From positions 4,736,720-4,749,508 of the forward strand of contig CP070771.1 of NCBI GenBank assembly GCA_020345785.1: a stretch of 12,789 nucleotides of DNA. The letters run 5' to 3'. Positions 12,737 to 12,789 of the stretch are shown piece by piece. Positions within the stretch are counted from its first letter, which is position 1, and every line of letters begins with the position of its first letter. The notes beneath the pieces were generated by a model. The model was not told where the DNA came from, did no database searches, and saw nothing but the letters and a program-made list of their open reading frames with translations. Both the position numbers and the translations under genes were made by a program. The stretch is from Desulfobacterales bacterium (GTDB lineage: Bacteria > Desulfobacterota > Desulfobacteria > Desulfobacterales > JAFDCJ01).

Positions 12737-12789
12737 AATTGTGGTTTCGCTTCTTTTTAAAGTCAATTTTTCGATCAAACTGACCGCTC

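Overview
The window is a chromosomal housekeeping region of a free-living Gram-negative bacterium. I favour a delta-proteobacterial type (Desulfobacterota, sulfate-reducer-like). This is an impression from moderate GC content, the style of the proteins, and spacers packed with short degenerate repeats and long palindromes like those I associate with that group. There is no rRNA, tRNA, phage, transposase or CRISPR array to settle the taxonomy. Every long reading frame belongs to a recognisable core family. No gene cluster here looks like a new defence or secondary-metabolism system. The unusual content is in the spacers.

Layout. Left: on the + strand, dtd (D-aminoacyl-tRNA deacylase) and a DacB/PBP4-type D-Ala-D-Ala carboxypeptidase, probably translationally coupled. 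They converge on a long block of minus-strand genes. In transcription order (right to left) this block is lon, tsaB, psd, asd, greA, rpoZ, ttcA-like and folE2. The spacers inside the block are mostly 100-350 bp, so it is more likely a co-oriented string of short units than one operon. Only rpoZ and ttcA are tightly packed. Right: a 586-bp divergent spacer separates lon from a type IV prepilin peptidase (pilD/gspO, + strand), which is followed by a YfcE-like metallophosphoesterase (+).

Function. tsaB, dtd and ttcA serve tRNA modification and proofreading. greA and rpoZ serve RNA polymerase. asd feeds Lys/Met/Thr and meso-diaminopimelate, and dacB trims peptidoglycan. psd makes phosphatidylethanolamine, folE2 starts folate or queuosine synthesis with a zinc-independent type of enzyme, and lon is the quality-control protease. 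Starts were corrected using family N-termini and ribosome sites: rpoZ uses GTG and greA uses TTG, each behind a strong Shine-Dalgarno.

Most notable observation. Many spacers carry short-period degenerate tandem arrays. Heptads occur directly after the stop codons of lon, greA, psd, asd and the phosphoesterase gene. Octads or a nonad array occur before dtd, tsaB, folE2 and pilD. The arrays at dtd and tsaB abut the start codon, where a normal Shine-Dalgarno is missing. Two octad arrays are arranged as inverted pairs around 46-60-nt islands, and one heptad pair is inverted around a 141-nt island. There is also a ~125-bp imperfect palindrome between the convergent genes, a 96-bp element with perfect 13-bp inverted ends, and a 23-bp tandem repeat upstream of lon. 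All counts were made by eye.
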